Shown piece by piece: positions 49,630 to 58,952 of a stretch of 64,000 bases of DNA (position 1 is its first letter; every line of letters begins with the position of its first letter). Both the position numbers and the translations under genes were made by a program. Under the pieces are notes generated by a model. It ran no database searches and was not told where the DNA came from. It saw nothing but the letters and a program-made list of their open reading frames with translations. The DNA is taken from contig NZ_JAGSPB010000003.1 in assembly GCF_019204025.1 (NCBI RefSeq), positions 62,001 to 126,000 of the forward strand, given 5' to 3'. The stretch is from Erythrobacter ani. GTDB taxonomy: Bacteria > Pseudomonadota > Alphaproteobacteria > Sphingomonadales > Sphingomonadaceae.

Positions 49630-50382
49630 ATGTCTGAAGCAAGCAAGCCCATCATCGTCCTGGTGCGACCGCAGCTCGGCGAAAACATAGGCAAAGCCGC
49701 ACGGGCTATGCTCAATTTTGGTCTCACCGAGATGCGTATCGTCAACCCGCGCGATGGATGGCCCAACCCCTCCGCCGGCCCCGCTGCCGCAGGAGCAGAC
49801 ATCGTCCTAGATCAGGCGCGCGTGTTCGAGACGACAGCCGAGGCGGTGGCCGATTGCGAGCATGTCTACGCAACCACCGTGCGAAAACGCGGTGTGACCA
49901 AGCCGGTCGTCGGCCCGGACGGAGCCGCGCGGCTGATGCATTCGCAAGCTGGCCGCCACGCCATCCTTTTCGGACGCGAGGCGTCGGGACTGGAAACGGA
50001 GGACGTTGCGCTTGCACGGCATATCCTGACCGTACCAATCAATCCGGAGTTCGGTTCTCTGAACCTCGCTCAGGCGGTCATCCTCTGCGCATACGAGTGG
50101 TCGCGCATCGGGCGGGAAGAGACGGAAGATGGCAATCTCGTCCAGCCGACGGCAGAGGACAGAGAGCTGCCTCCGGCCCCGCAGGAAGAGCTCGACGGAT
50201 TGATCGCGCACCTTGAGGGAATGTTGGCACCCAAGGGGTACTTCTTTCCCCAAGACCGCGCGGAGGCCACGCGGCGGACACTGCGCACCGTCCTTACAAA
50301 GCCGGCCTGGAACCACCTAGAGGTCCGGACACTTCGCGGAGTTCTTTCAACACTCCAGCGAGATCGACGCGAAGAACATTAG
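49630..50382 (+). CDS. trmJ: tRNA/rRNA 2'-O-methyltransferase of the SPOUT family (TrmJ-like)
   Basis: A 250-residue SpoU-type methyltransferase. The N-terminal motif IIVLVRPQLGENIGKAARAM contains the conserved Asn/Arg of motif 1. Motifs 2 and 3 read ILFGREASGLETEDVAL and VPINPEFGSLNLAQAVILCA. It has the C-terminal helical extension of TrmJ, which methylates position 32 of tRNAs; LasT-like proteins are close relatives, so the exact substrate is inferred. It starts seven bases after nrdR and ends tail to tail (4-base overlap) with the frameshifted hydrolase. Confidence 0.88.
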   Translation: MSEASKPIIVLVRPQLGENIGKAARAMLNFGLTEMRIVNPRDGWPNPSAGPAAAGADIVLDQARVFETTAEAVADCEHVYATTVRKRGVTKPVVGPDGAARLMHSQAGRHAILFGREASGLETEDVALARHILTVPINPEFGSLNLAQAVILCAYEWSRIGREETEDGNLVQPTAEDRELPPAPQEELDGLIAHLEGMLAPKGYFFPQDRAEATRRTLRTVLTKPAWNHLEVRTLRGVLSTLQRDRREEH

Positions 50383-51792
50383 TCCGCGCGCACCATCCGG
50401 TATTGGGCCGCGAAGATCGCTTCGAGATCGCCGTTCTTGTTGTTGCTAAAAACCAGCGGGGATATCGTCTCGGTATCGAGAAACTTCATCGGTCCGGTCG
50501 CCACCATTCGGGAAACTTCACCCGTCGCAATCTCCACTGCGTAAAGATCGGCCTCGCCCTCGGACGAGAAACGGAATTTGCGGCCTTGGCCGGGACCGTC
50601 GGGGAAGGTCCAGATGCCCTCGATCCGAGCCCAATCCTCCTCGCTCTGCGAGACCGGGACCACCTTACGCTGCGACATGAAATCCAGTCCGTCGGTACGC
50701 GACTTGCCCCGGGCCAGCATCGAATTCAGCGCAAATCCTCGCTCCGAATCGGAGAGCGCCACTAGACCCGTTTTGGATGATCGTTCGAAGTACATGATGC
50801 TTTTGTAGCCAAAGTTTGCGCCGGTGTGCCGAAACACATGGTGAGTTTCGTCCTTCACCACATCGAAGCCCAGCGCGTAGTTTTCCTCGCCCTCCCCGTC
50901 AGGCACGACCAGCATCTGCGCAGCAAGTTCGGCAGAGAGGAAGTCGGGCGTCTCGCCGTCGATGATGGCGTCGGTTGCGATTAAGAACCGCGCAAGATCG
51001 GGCGCCGTGGTCCACAATGCCGCTGCCGCCTTCTCCGGATAGACGTGGTAGGGGACATCGAAGGGCTCCCCTTCACCGCTCTTGGCAGTTGGATGAGGGC
51101 CGCCCGGTTCATCTTCGAAATGGCTGTCGACCATGCCCAGCGGACGTAAAACCTCGCGCGTCATAAAATCGGAAAAACTCTCGCCCGTCTGATCTTCAAC
51201 CATCAACTGCAAAACGGTGTATCCCCCGCCCGAATAGGAATAGCTGGTGCCCCGGAGCCTGGAAGAGTGCGATCGCTTCCGTGTTCCCGCGTCCTTCCAG
51301 CACGTCAAGGGTCGAGGGGATCTGTGGCGAAGGCTCGTAGCCCGGGAAGCCATGGACATTGAGCCCCGCACGGTGCGAGAGCAGTCGCCGTATCGTCACC
51401 CGCGGCGCATCCTCGAAGCCGGTGTAATCGACTTTCCAGCTTGTCAGGTACTCATTGATATCGGCATCGAGGTCCAATCCGCGCTGTTCCACGAAGCGCA
51501 GGATACCCAGAGCGCTCACCGGTTTGCTGATCGAAGCGGCCTGGAAGCGCAGGGGGGCGTCCGAAAATCTTTCATCGGCAGCAACGGTTCGAACGGTCGC
51601 GAGCTCGCCATTCTCGATCGTCGCATAGGAAATCGCCTGGACTCCAGTGCTTTCCATTGCAGCATTCAGCGACTGGGGTGCGGCTGTTCGCCCCTCGATC
51701 ACGAGGTATGGCGCCAGTGGAGGTTCCCCCATATGCGTTGCCGGCTCCGCCACGATTGGCGCGGCTAAGCAAAGGCTGGCCACCCCTGCCAA
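50379..51792 (-). pseudogene. frameshifted beta-lactamase-fold serine hydrolase
   Basis: Two minus-strand frames together make one beta-lactamase-family serine hydrolase (class C/esterase type, periplasmic). The first half (start about 51792) has the signal-like VASLCLAAPIVA, SxxK as QAASISKPVS and HRAGLNVHGFPGYEPS. The second half (to 50379) continues with YSYSGGGYTVLQLMVED, LRPLGMVDSHF and a C-terminal lipocalin-like domain (IEGIWTFPDGPGQG). They join at a CCCC run (plus 51250-51253): removing one base gives ...LFQAPGTSYSYSGGGY. The first frame also lacks a good start, having only a TTG inside the signal peptide. A sequencing error remains possible. Confidence 0.85.
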
Positions 51793-51973
51793 AATTCCAA
51801 GGGTTTTTCCCGAGTGCTGTTCCTTAGTCTCTAAATCGTGAGCTAATCATCGCGCACCTATCGAGAGGCGTCCAGCATTAAGAAAACCCATGGAAACCAT
51901 TCGCTCCCTTGACCTTCAGCTAGAAATCGCTATTTGCGCGCCTTCGCGAGTTGGCCCCGCACCCCGGTGAAGC

Positions 51974-52041
51974 GGTGGCCGCGTTGAGAGTGATCTTTCA
52001 GCGGTGCGATGCCGGGTTGAATGGCCACCATTCCGGGTGGC
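51974..52041 (+). promoter_or_regulatory. rpsD leader with two mutually exclusive stems
   Basis: GGTGGCC (51974-51980) is complementary to GGCCACC (52023-52029). The same GCCACC (52024-52029) can instead pair with GGTGGC (52036-52041) in a compact hairpin with a six-base loop. Between them CGTTGA/TCAGCG can form another stem. The compact hairpin ends about ten bases before the GAAGGA ribosome site of rpsD. S4 represses its own translation in several bacteria, so a leader target is plausible. Confidence 0.35.
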
Positions 52042-52065
52042 TCTGCAAATTTGAAGGAAAGACTT

Positions 52066-52680
52066 ATGTCGAAGCGCAAGAGCGCCAAGTACAAACTCGA
52101 CCGCCGGATGGGTGAAAACATCTGGGGTCGCCCGAATTCTCCGGTCAACAAGCGTTCTTACGGTCCCGGCCAACACGGTCAGCGCCGCAAGAGCAAGATG
52201 AGCGACTTCGGCCTGCAGCTCCGCGCCAAGCAGAAGCTGAAAGGCTATTACGGCGACGTAACCGAGAAGCAGTTCCGCTCTACCTACAAGGACGCCACCC
52301 GAATGAAGGGTGACACCGGTCAGAACCTGATCGGCCTGCTCGAGCGTCGTCTCGACATGATCGTGTACCGCGCGAAGTTCGCCCCGACGATCTTCGCCGC
52401 GCGTCAGATCGTGAACCACGGTCACATCTATGTGAACGGCGTGAAGTGCAACATCCCTTCGCGTCGCTGCGATCTCGGCGATGTCATCAGCCTCGGCAGC
52501 AAAGCCAAGGAAATGGCGCTGGTCATCGAAGCGCAGAGCCTGCCAGAGCGCGAGATTCCCGACTATGTTGTTCCAGAAGGCAATGACAAGGTCGCCTTCA
52601 CCCGAGTCCCGAAGCTCGACGAAGTGCCTTACCCGGTCACGATGGAACCGAACCTCGTGGTCGAGTTCTATTCGCGCTAA
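52066..52680 (+). CDS. rpsD: 30S ribosomal protein S4
   Basis: A 204-residue S4, a primary 16S rRNA binder in small-subunit assembly. It begins [20 protein letters not shown] and has the conserved [34 protein letters not shown] and the S4 RNA-binding domain [20 protein letters not shown] with [20 protein letters not shown]. The N-terminal Cys zinc cluster of some S4 proteins is absent (C-minus form). The ATG at 52066 has GAAGGAAAG upstream. A strong terminator follows. Confidence 0.98.
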   Translation: MSKRKSAKYKLDRRMGENIWGRPNSPVNKRSYGPGQHGQRRKSKMSDFGLQLRAKQKLKGYYGDVTEKQFRSTYKDATRMKGDTGQNLIGLLERRLDMIVYRAKFAPTIFAARQIVNHGHIYVNGVKCNIPSRRCDLGDVISLGSKAKEMALVIEAQSLPEREIPDYVVPEGNDKVAFTRVPKLDEVPYPVTMEPNLVVEFYSR

Positions 52681-52706
52681 AAACTTCGCGAATATCCGAT
52701 TTCAAG

Positions 52707-52736
52707 AAAGGGCGGTCCGTGTGGGCCGCCCTTTTT
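52707..52736 (+). terminator. rho-independent terminator of rpsD
   Basis: A 12-bp stem AAAGGGCGGTCC/GGGCCGCCCTTT with a GTGT loop, running into TTTTT. Confidence 0.92.
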
Positions 52737-52757
52737 ATTTCCCCCTTCGCGACATAC

Positions 52758-52786
52758 AAAAAAGGCGGCCCCGAATGGACCGCCTT
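52758..52786 (-). terminator. rho-independent terminator of the chorismate mutase gene
   Basis: On the minus strand AAGGCGG/CCGCCTT (7 bp plus two inner pairs past a bulge) is followed by TTTTTT. It faces the rpsD terminator, giving two separate hairpins between convergent genes. Confidence 0.85.
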
Positions 52787-52820
52787 AAATTGTGCCTCAT
52801 AGAGAGACTTATCTTACGCA

Positions 52821-53132
52821 TCACTTTCGAATTCGATCCCAGATTTCAAATTCATATGCGATAGAGCCTTCGACAAGCCGCTCCCAGATACTGGCAACGA
52901 CGTCGGCCGGAAGTCTGCGGGCCTCTGCATCCTTCACCGCTGCACTGATTACCTCAGCTTTCCGCGCCTCATCGCGAACCGCATCGCGGGTGGGCTTTAT
53001 ACGAGCAGCGGCGCGCATGTACCCGAACCGGCGATCCAGCAATTCGAGCAGCTCGCGATCGGTCGCATCGACGCCCACGCGAACTTCGGACATTGATTGG
53101 CAATCTTCAGGGCTTTTGAAATCAGCAGACAT
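52821..53132 (-). CDS. stand-alone chorismate mutase (AroQ type)
   Basis: A 103-residue all-helical AroQ-fold protein converting chorismate to prephenate for Phe/Tyr synthesis. The first helix VDATDRELLELLDRRFGYMR carries the expected Arg and Asp/Glu positions, then AARIKPTRDAVRDEARKAEV, and the last helix has ASIWERLVEGSIAYEFEIWD. No signal peptide, so cytoplasmic. It is not fused to prephenate dehydratase or DAHP synthase. There is another possible start at Met 14. Confidence 0.88.
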   Translation of the reverse strand: MSADFKSPEDCQSMSEVRVGVDATDRELLELLDRRFGYMRAAARIKPTRDAVRDEARKAEVISAAVKDAEARRLPADVVASIWERLVEGSIAYEFEIWDRIRK

Positions 53133-53196
53133 GGCCGGGCATGTGGCCTTTCACGCGAGATTTGTCGAGGGGCATGACAGGCCTTCGGCGCTCTCG

Positions 53197-55206
53197 TCAC
53201 GTCCCGAAAGCTTGCACAAGGAATTTGTCGATTTCCATCAGCATTTCGGCGCGCACATCGCTGTCAGCGATATTATGCTGGAGGTCGTCAAACTCACTGT
53301 AGCTCACTTGCTTGCCTGCTTCTTTCAAGGCTTCGGCCATTTCGCGAGAATGGCGCACTTCGACATTCACATCGTGCGTTGCGTGAAACAGCGCCACAGG
53401 CGCGCTGAATTTCTCTGCATGGCGGCGCGGGCTCCCTGCCCCGATGTGCGGCCCTTCACCCAGCTGTTCGTCACGCAAACGAGAACTCGTATACGCCCGC
53501 GCGTCGCTGCGAAGGTATTCAAGATCCGTGACAGGGGCGATCGCAACCACCGCTTTGTAAAGGTCGGGCGCGACGACTTGAGATTGCAATGCCGCATATC
53601 CGCCATAGGACCAACCTGCGATGGCGAGCTTATCGGGATCGGCGATTCCTTCGCTTACCAACCATCGGCCAGCATCATTTACGTCACCGATCGCAACGTC
53701 CCAAGCCTGATAACCGTTTTTACCGAACCAGGCCTCTCCATATCCAAAGGATCCTCGGAAATTCGGCTGCAACACTGCATAGCCGCGGGCAACCAGATAT
53801 TGCACGATCCAATCGAAACCCCACACATCACGGGCTCCTGGTCCCCCGTGCGGTGAGACAATCGCCGGAAGATTCTGGCCGTCAGAATCTGGTGGGAGAG
53901 TGAGATAACCGGGAATTTCCGTGCCGTCATTGGCGGGAAAAGTGACCGGTTTCATGGGCCCCATCGGTTGATCGACCAGATAATTTCGCACAGCGAGCAA
54001 TTGCTCAAGCTGGCCCTTGCTCTTGTCGTAGAGATAAACCGTGCCCGGATTAGTGTCGCTGGATGCCACAACCAGCAGCTTACTTTCGTCCTGGCTCGCG
54101 CCCACTATGTCGATCAAAGGCTGATCGGGCAGAGCCTGCTCCAGCTTCGCAGATAAGGCAGCAAGCTCTTCATCGAAATATGCGATCGCGCGCTTTTCCG
54201 TCGCATAGGCTACACCGACCACGCGTCGCTGACGTCCGATGGCGATCAATGCATCCACATCCACATCGTCTCGGGCGAACACAATCTTGCCCACAGTCGG
54301 ATTGTTCAGTGACACCTCGATTAGCGCATCGAAGCCGTCCTTTTTCACAATTGCAAAGGCACGGTTTCCGCTCGCATCGACCGCGACCGGAAAAAACTTC
54401 TCAGCTGGCTCCCCGTCGACCATTACGTCGCCAAACTGGCGCCATTTGTTGCTGCCTTCGTCGCGAAAGAAGTGATAATAATCGCCGCTCAACACACCGC
54501 TGGCATCGTACTCAGCTCTCGTTTTGAGCCTGACTTGGCCGGTTTCGTCAGCGATATAGGATACCGCGCGATCATCCGGTCGCTCCTCTACGCGCTTGCG
54601 ACCATTACTCACATCAACCCGGTTGATGCCGAGCCCGACCTTCTCGTTGGCAAGCCGGGTTCCGGTCGAGCGATCTTTGACATAGCTTTGTGTCATCAGG
54701 ATCAGGCCGGGCTCATTTTCAACATCGAAGGCGACAACGTCGCCGCCATGCTGGCTGCTCCATATCGCACGGCTACTTTCCCGCTCGGAAAGGGATTGGA
54801 TGTTTGTTCCGTCGTAATCGATTGCGAACATGCGAGTATACGGCAGCAAAACACCCAGATCGCTCTTGTTCATGCCATAGAGATTGCACACCAATCGTTC
54901 GTCTGTCGCCCATCGGCACCATGCGAGATCCCCGCTTGGCTCCGAATTCGTGAGAATCTGCTGAACGCCGCCGCCTGCGGCAAGATCGACGACATGGATA
55001 ATCTCGCCATGCCCTGGTCCCGCGCCGATCCACGCGATCTTTGTTCCCGAAGGCGAAAGACTGATATCAAGGACTGACGCACGCGCGCCATAGCGCTTGG
55101 CCACTTCCGCGGCGTCCGCGTCCTGAGCCACTAAAGGCAATTCAAACGCACTGACTGCAACAGTAAACGCTCCGGCATAGCCGAGCATTTTTCTTATAGA
55201 TTTCAT
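53197..55206 (-). CDS. S9 family (prolyl oligopeptidase-like) exported peptidase
   Basis: A 669-residue serine peptidase of the acylaminoacyl/dipeptidyl peptidase IV type. An N-terminal signal peptide (MKSIRKMLGYAGAFTVAVSA) sends it to the periplasm. A seven-bladed beta-propeller fills about residues 40-400. The C-terminal alpha/beta hydrolase domain has SPHGGPGARDVWGFDWIVQY, the nucleophile in GWSYGGYAAL near residue 531, the Asp in THDVNVEVRHSREMAEAL, and the His in FDDLQHNIADSD. Its substrate peptides are unknown. Confidence 0.92.
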   Translation of the reverse strand: MKSIRKMLGYAGAFTVAVSAFELPLVAQDADAAEVAKRYGARASVLDISLSPSGTKIAWIGAGPGHGEIIHVVDLAAGGGVQQILTNSEPSGDLAWCRWATDERLVCNLYGMNKSDLGVLLPYTRMFAIDYDGTNIQSLSERESSRAIWSSQHGGDVVAFDVENEPGLILMTQSYVKDRSTGTRLANEKVGLGINRVDVSNGRKRVEERPDDRAVSYIADETGQVRLKTRAEYDASGVLSGDYYHFFRDEGSNKWRQFGDVMVDGEPAEKFFPVAVDASGNRAFAIVKKDGFDALIEVSLNNPTVGKIVFARDDVDVDALIAIGRQRRVVGVAYATEKRAIAYFDEELAALSAKLEQALPDQPLIDIVGASQDESKLLVVASSDTNPGTVYLYDKSKGQLEQLLAVRNYLVDQPMGPMKPVTFPANDGTEIPGYLTLPPDSDGQNLPAIVSPHGGPGARDVWGFDWIVQYLVARGYAVLQPNFRGSFGYGEAWFGKNGYQAWDVAIGDVNDAGRWLVSEGIADPDKLAIAGWSYGGYAALQSQVVAPDLYKAVVAIAPVTDLEYLRSDARAYTSSRLRDEQLGEGPHIGAGSPRRHAEKFSAPVALFHATHDVNVEVRHSREMAEALKEAGKQVSYSEFDDLQHNIADSDVRAEMLMEIDKFLVQAFGT

Positions 55207-55276
55207 AGATTGCGACCCCGTTTTGACCCGTCAGGAGCATAATCAACGGCTTCGCCGGCGCAAGTACGGAATTGAC

Positions 55277-56404
55277 CTACTGTTTCAGATAATCGCACCT
55301 GAAATCGTTAGCGAATGTCGCGAACCGCTTTTCGGAAATCGCATTGCGCATCGCGCGCATCAGCGACTGATAGAATGCGAGGTTATGCTCTGTCACCAGC
55401 ATCGCTCCGAGTATCTCGCCCGATTTTTGGAGATGGTGCAGGTAGGCGCGTGAATAACTGGCGCATGTGGGACATTCGCAGCGCTCGTCGAGCGGGCCGC
55501 TATCCTCCGCATGGCGCGCATTTCGCAGGTTGAGCGGGCCATTCCACGTAAACGCCTGACCATTGCGCCCGGACCGTGTCGGAAGGACACAGTCGAACAT
55601 GTCGATCCCGCGCTCCACGGCCCCGACCAAATCGTCCGGCTTGCCGACCCCCATGAGATACCGAGGACGATCCTCTGGAAGCATGGACGGTGCGTAATCG
55701 AGCACACCGAACATCGCCTCTTGACCCTCACCGACGGCCAACCCACCAACCGCATAGCCATCGAACCCTATGTCGATGAGCTTCTGGGTACTGACTCTCC
55801 GTAGATCCTGGTCGAGTGCGCCCTGCTGGATACCGAACAAAGCAGATCGCGACGCGTGTTCCTCGCCGCTGTCGAACCCGTCGCGGCTGCGTTTCGCCCA
55901 ACGCATGGACAGTTCCATGCTCGCAGCGATCTCGTCTCTCGGACGGTCCGCCCTTGGGCATTCATCGAAGGCCATGACGATATCACTGCCGAGCAACCGC
56001 TGGATCTCCATGGAACGCTCAGGCGTCAGCATGTGCTTCGATCCGTCGAGGTGGCTGCGAAACTCCACACCCTGTTCGGTCAGCTTACGCAGGTCCGAAA
56101 GGCTCATCACCTGGTACCCGCCGCTATCGGTCAAGATCGGGCGATCCCAGTTCATGAAGCTGTGAAGCCCGCCCAATTTCGCAACGCGTTCCGCTCCGGG
56201 CCGAAGCATCAGGTGATAGGTATTGCCGAGGATAATATCCGCGCCGAGCGCGCGGACGGCCTCCGGTTTCATGGCCTTGACGGTCGCCGCGGTTCCGACG
56301 GGCATAAAGGCAGGCGTCTGGATATCGCCGCGCATCATCGTAATCGCGCCGGCGCGCGCGCGTCCATCGGTCGCTTTCAACTGAAAAGAAAATCGCTCGG
56401 TCAT
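55277..56404 (-). CDS. tgt: queuine tRNA-ribosyltransferase
   Basis: A 375-residue TIM-barrel enzyme that exchanges guanine 34 for preQ1 in Asp, Asn, His and Tyr tRNAs. Hallmarks are [33 protein letters not shown], the catalytic region [14 protein letters not shown] and [19 protein letters not shown]. The zinc site is [17 protein letters not shown]. queA, the next enzyme of the pathway, is on the same strand at 58953-59990, with four unrelated genes between. An ATG with family-typical N-terminus is used. Confidence 0.97.
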   Translation of the reverse strand: MTERFSFQLKATDGRARAGAITMMRGDIQTPAFMPVGTAATVKAMKPEAVRALGADIILGNTYHLMLRPGAERVAKLGGLHSFMNWDRPILTDSGGYQVMSLSDLRKLTEQGVEFRSHLDGSKHMLTPERSMEIQRLLGSDIVMAFDECPRADRPRDEIAASMELSMRWAKRSRDGFDSGEEHASRSALFGIQQGALDQDLRRVSTQKLIDIGFDGYAVGGLAVGEGQEAMFGVLDYAPSMLPEDRPRYLMGVGKPDDLVGAVERGIDMFDCVLPTRSGRNGQAFTWNGPLNLRNARHAEDSGPLDERCECPTCASYSRAYLHHLQKSGEILGAMLVTEHNLAFYQSLMRAMRNAISEKRFATFANDFRCDYLKQ

Positions 56405-56515
56405 ATGCGCGCCGCGCTTAGACCGCTGTCAAACATCTGTCACGTGTCGGTTGAAATGAACAGGGCCCGAGCAGCATCTGCCACCCGCGCCCTGGAGTTG
56501 CGAATGAAGGCTGGC

Positions 56516-57049
56516 TCAGAACGCCAGAAGCACACCGCCTGTCACACGGGTCGAATCGAACGCGATGGTATCGACGCCGACCCGCAATTTGAGCGGACCG
56601 TCACCGATGCCGAAATCCGCGCCCGCTCCGACGAGGTAATCGCCATCGGTCGTGTCGAACCCGGCTGGCAGTGCAACGGGGGCAAACTGCGAGAAATCGA
56701 AATCGACTTCCTGATAGCCTCCGCGGACATACACCTTTCCGGTTTCGCCAACGCGCAGGCCCAACCGGGCCGCTACGCCGTATTCATTATCGATGAAGCC
56801 ATCGCCAAAGTGAAAGTTTGCCTCCGCCCCGACAAAAATCTTTTCGCCAACGGGGACGTCGACACCGGCCACGACGCCGTAAATTCCGCCATCATCATCG
56901 GGGAGATCGGTGCCGATATCGTGGTAGCCGATCGACGCCCCGACAAAGGGCTCTGCAGCGCCATCGCCGCTTTGCGCGTGACCAACTGCGGGGATTGCCA
57001 AGGCAGCGCAGGTCGCCACAGAGACTGCAGCAGTTTTGAAATACTTCAT
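56516..57049 (-). CDS. small outer-membrane beta-barrel protein
   Basis: A 177-residue protein with a Sec signal (MKYFKTAAVSVATCAALAIP, cleavage after GHA) and a mature part of about 150 residues that alternates polar and apolar residues in short strands. Examples are FVGASIGYHDIG, GGIYGVVAGVDVPVG, YGVAARLGLRVG and VYVRGGYQEVDFDF. It ends in VTGGVLLAF, with the terminal Phe typical of barrels. This is an OmpA/Opacity-like eight-stranded barrel of unknown function. The ATG at 57049 has GGAGGAA seven bases upstream, but that site is locked in a hairpin (57053-57093). Confidence 0.85.
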   Translation of the reverse strand: MKYFKTAAVSVATCAALAIPAVGHAQSGDGAAEPFVGASIGYHDIGTDLPDDDGGIYGVVAGVDVPVGEKIFVGAEANFHFGDGFIDNEYGVAARLGLRVGETGKVYVRGGYQEVDFDFSQFAPVALPAGFDTTDGDYLVGAGADFGIGDGPLKLRVGVDTIAFDSTRVTGGVLLAF

Positions 57050-57052
57050 TGA

Positions 57053-57093
57053 AATTCCTCCATATGCGTCCGTTAGGGGGACGAGGAGGAATT
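57053..57093 (-). promoter_or_regulatory. hairpin that sequesters the Shine-Dalgarno of the outer-membrane protein gene
   Basis: In the minus-strand mRNA, AATTCCTCC (57093-57085) pairs perfectly over nine bases with GGAGGAATT (57061-57053). A second stem, CGTCC/GGACG, sits inside a small internal loop and a seven-base apical loop. The pairing covers all of the GGAGGAA ribosome site, leaving only TCA between the stem and the ATG at 57049. This is the architecture of an RNA thermometer or other translational switch. Confidence 0.6.
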
Positions 57094-57199
57094 GCATCTA
57101 CGCCTCTGTCGATTGCCTGAACGTGGACGTCCATCGGGACCGGATCGACAAGCGGTTCTCACACTCCGACCAACGTGCGAGCTGGCGCGACAAAGCGCT

Positions 57200-57970
57200 C
57201 TATTCGCGCAGCCTCCAGCCGGTCTTGAAAATAAACGCGATGATTGCCGTGCAAGCTGCGAGGAAACCCAAGGTGAGACCCAGGGAAATGCCGATGGATA
57301 CATCGGATGTGCCATAGAACGTCCAACGAAGACCGCTGACCAGAAAAGCAATCGGGTTTGCGAGCGCGATCTTGTCCCACGGAGCCGGCAGCATCTCGAG
57401 CGAATAGAACGTGCCGCCAAGAAACGTGAGCGGCGTAAGGATAAGAACCGGAATGATGCCGAGCTTCTCGAAGCTGTCTGCCCAGATGCCGAGGATGAAG
57501 CCGAACAGAGAAAAGCTCGCCGCGACGAGCATGATGAAACCCACTGCCAAGAACGGATATTTAATCTGATAATCGACGAAAAGCGTGGCTGTGGCCAGTA
57601 TGATCGCTGCGAGGATCAGGCTCTTCGTCGCGGCCGCACCGACAAAGCCGACAAGTGTTTCGGCCACTCCGACAGGGGCCGACAACAGTTCGTAAATGGT
57701 GCCGGTAAATCGCGGCATGTAGATACCGAAACTCGAATTGCTGGTCGTCTCACCGAGCAGAGTCAGCATTAGGAGGCCGGGTATGATAAACGCAGCGTAC
57801 TCGGTGCCCTGGATCGGTTCCATCCGGCTGCCGATGGCCGAACCGAATACGATGAAATACAGCGACGTAGTCAGCACTGGCGCGATCACGGATTGAAAGG
57901 CTGTGCGAAAAGCCCGCATCAGCTCACGTTGGTAAATCGACCATGCGCCGCGTAGGTTGAAACCAATCAT
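57200..57970 (-). CDS. ABC-2 type transporter permease
   Basis: A 256-residue ABC-2 permease with six hydrophobic helices and the conserved loop FTGTIYELLSAPVGVAETLV between helices 2 and 3. The N-terminus FNLRGAWSIYQRELMRAFRT and the later LTFLGGTFYSLEMLPAPWDK are typical of the YadH/NodJ-like drug or lipid exporters. Its ATG overlaps the stop of the ATPase gene by four bases (ATGA), so the two form one exporter. Confidence 0.93.
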   Translation of the reverse strand: MIGFNLRGAWSIYQRELMRAFRTAFQSVIAPVLTTSLYFIVFGSAIGSRMEPIQGTEYAAFIIPGLLMLTLLGETTSNSSFGIYMPRFTGTIYELLSAPVGVAETLVGFVGAAATKSLILAAIILATATLFVDYQIKYPFLAVGFIMLVAASFSLFGFILGIWADSFEKLGIIPVLILTPLTFLGGTFYSLEMLPAPWDKIALANPIAFLVSGLRWTFYGTSDVSIGISLGLTLGFLAACTAIIAFIFKTGWRLRE

Positions 57971-58920
57971 GCCTCCTCCGTTTCGGAAACGAGGCCCACG
58001 AAGATATCCTCAAGCGAGCTGTCGTGAACATCGATACCGCGATAATCGATGCCCGCGCGGACAAGCGCCTTGGTCAGCGCGGCCACATCCTCGCGGCCCT
58101 TACCGCTGCCATCGCCGCCGCGGTACCACAGCTCCAGCCCATCTGCGCGAAGTTCTACCGGGAACACAGAGATGCTGGCCGGAAGTTCATCGAGCGGCTG
58201 GCTCATTGTGATTACCGCTTCGGTTCGTCCCATACGCTGCATCATCGCGTCTTTGTCATCGACCATAAGGATCTTCCCGTTGCGGATGACGCCAACACGG
58301 TCGGCCATTTCCTCGGCTTCCTCGATGTAATGGGTTGTGAGGATAATGGTCGTACCGCGCTCGCGGAGGGCCGCAATCTGGCGCCACATGTCCTTGCGCA
58401 ATTCGACGTCGACGCCCGCCGTGGGCTCATCGAGGAACAGTAGGTCGGGTTCATGCGCCAAGGCTTTCGCAATCAGCACACGGCGTTTCATTCCGCCCGA
58501 AAGCTCTCGAATCTGGCTGTCGCGCTTCTCCCACAGCGAAAGGCTGCGGAGGACCTCCTCGATACGGGCCTTGTCCGGCGGGAAGCCGAAGAGTCCGCGG
58601 GAATAACTGACCGCGCGCCGCACGGTTTCGAACATGTCGGTGCTGAGTTCTTGCGGAACGAGGCCTATCCGGCCCCTCGCCTCGCGCCAATTGCGCGCAA
58701 GATCCTCGCCAAACGCTGTGACTGTGCCGCTCGTCGGCCGCACCAGACCGCAAACCGCACCAATCAGCGTTGTCTTGCCTGCTCCGTTCGGTCCGAGCAG
58801 CGCGAAAATTTCGCCTTTGCGGATAGTCAGGTCGACATCGTCGAGAGCTCTGACGCCGCCTTTATAGACCTTGCTCAGGCCCGAAATTTCCAGGATCGCT
58901 TCATCAGTCACCTCCGCCAT
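57967..58920 (-). CDS. ABC transporter ATP-binding protein
   Basis: A 317-residue ATPase of the YadG type. Walker A is LLGPNGAGKTTLIGA, the signature is RELSGGMKRRVLIAKALAHE, Walker B with the D-loop is LLFLDEPTAGVDVE, and the H-loop is LTTHYIEEAEEMAD. The C-terminal 90 residues after RNGKILMVDDKDAM are the DUF4162-like extension common in this group. It pairs with the permease downstream. The exported substrate is unknown. Confidence 0.94.
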   Translation of the reverse strand: MAEVTDEAILEISGLSKVYKGGVRALDDVDLTIRKGEIFALLGPNGAGKTTLIGAVCGLVRPTSGTVTAFGEDLARNWREARGRIGLVPQELSTDMFETVRRAVSYSRGLFGFPPDKARIEEVLRSLSLWEKRDSQIRELSGGMKRRVLIAKALAHEPDLLFLDEPTAGVDVELRKDMWRQIAALRERGTTIILTTHYIEEAEEMADRVGVIRNGKILMVDDKDAMMQRMGRTEAVITMSQPLDELPASISVFPVELRADGLELWYRGGDGSGKGREDVAALTKALVRAGIDYRGIDVHDSSLEDIFVGLVSETEEA

Positions 58921-58952
58921 TTGGCACAGGCGGTCGGGAATGCAAGCTCGCG

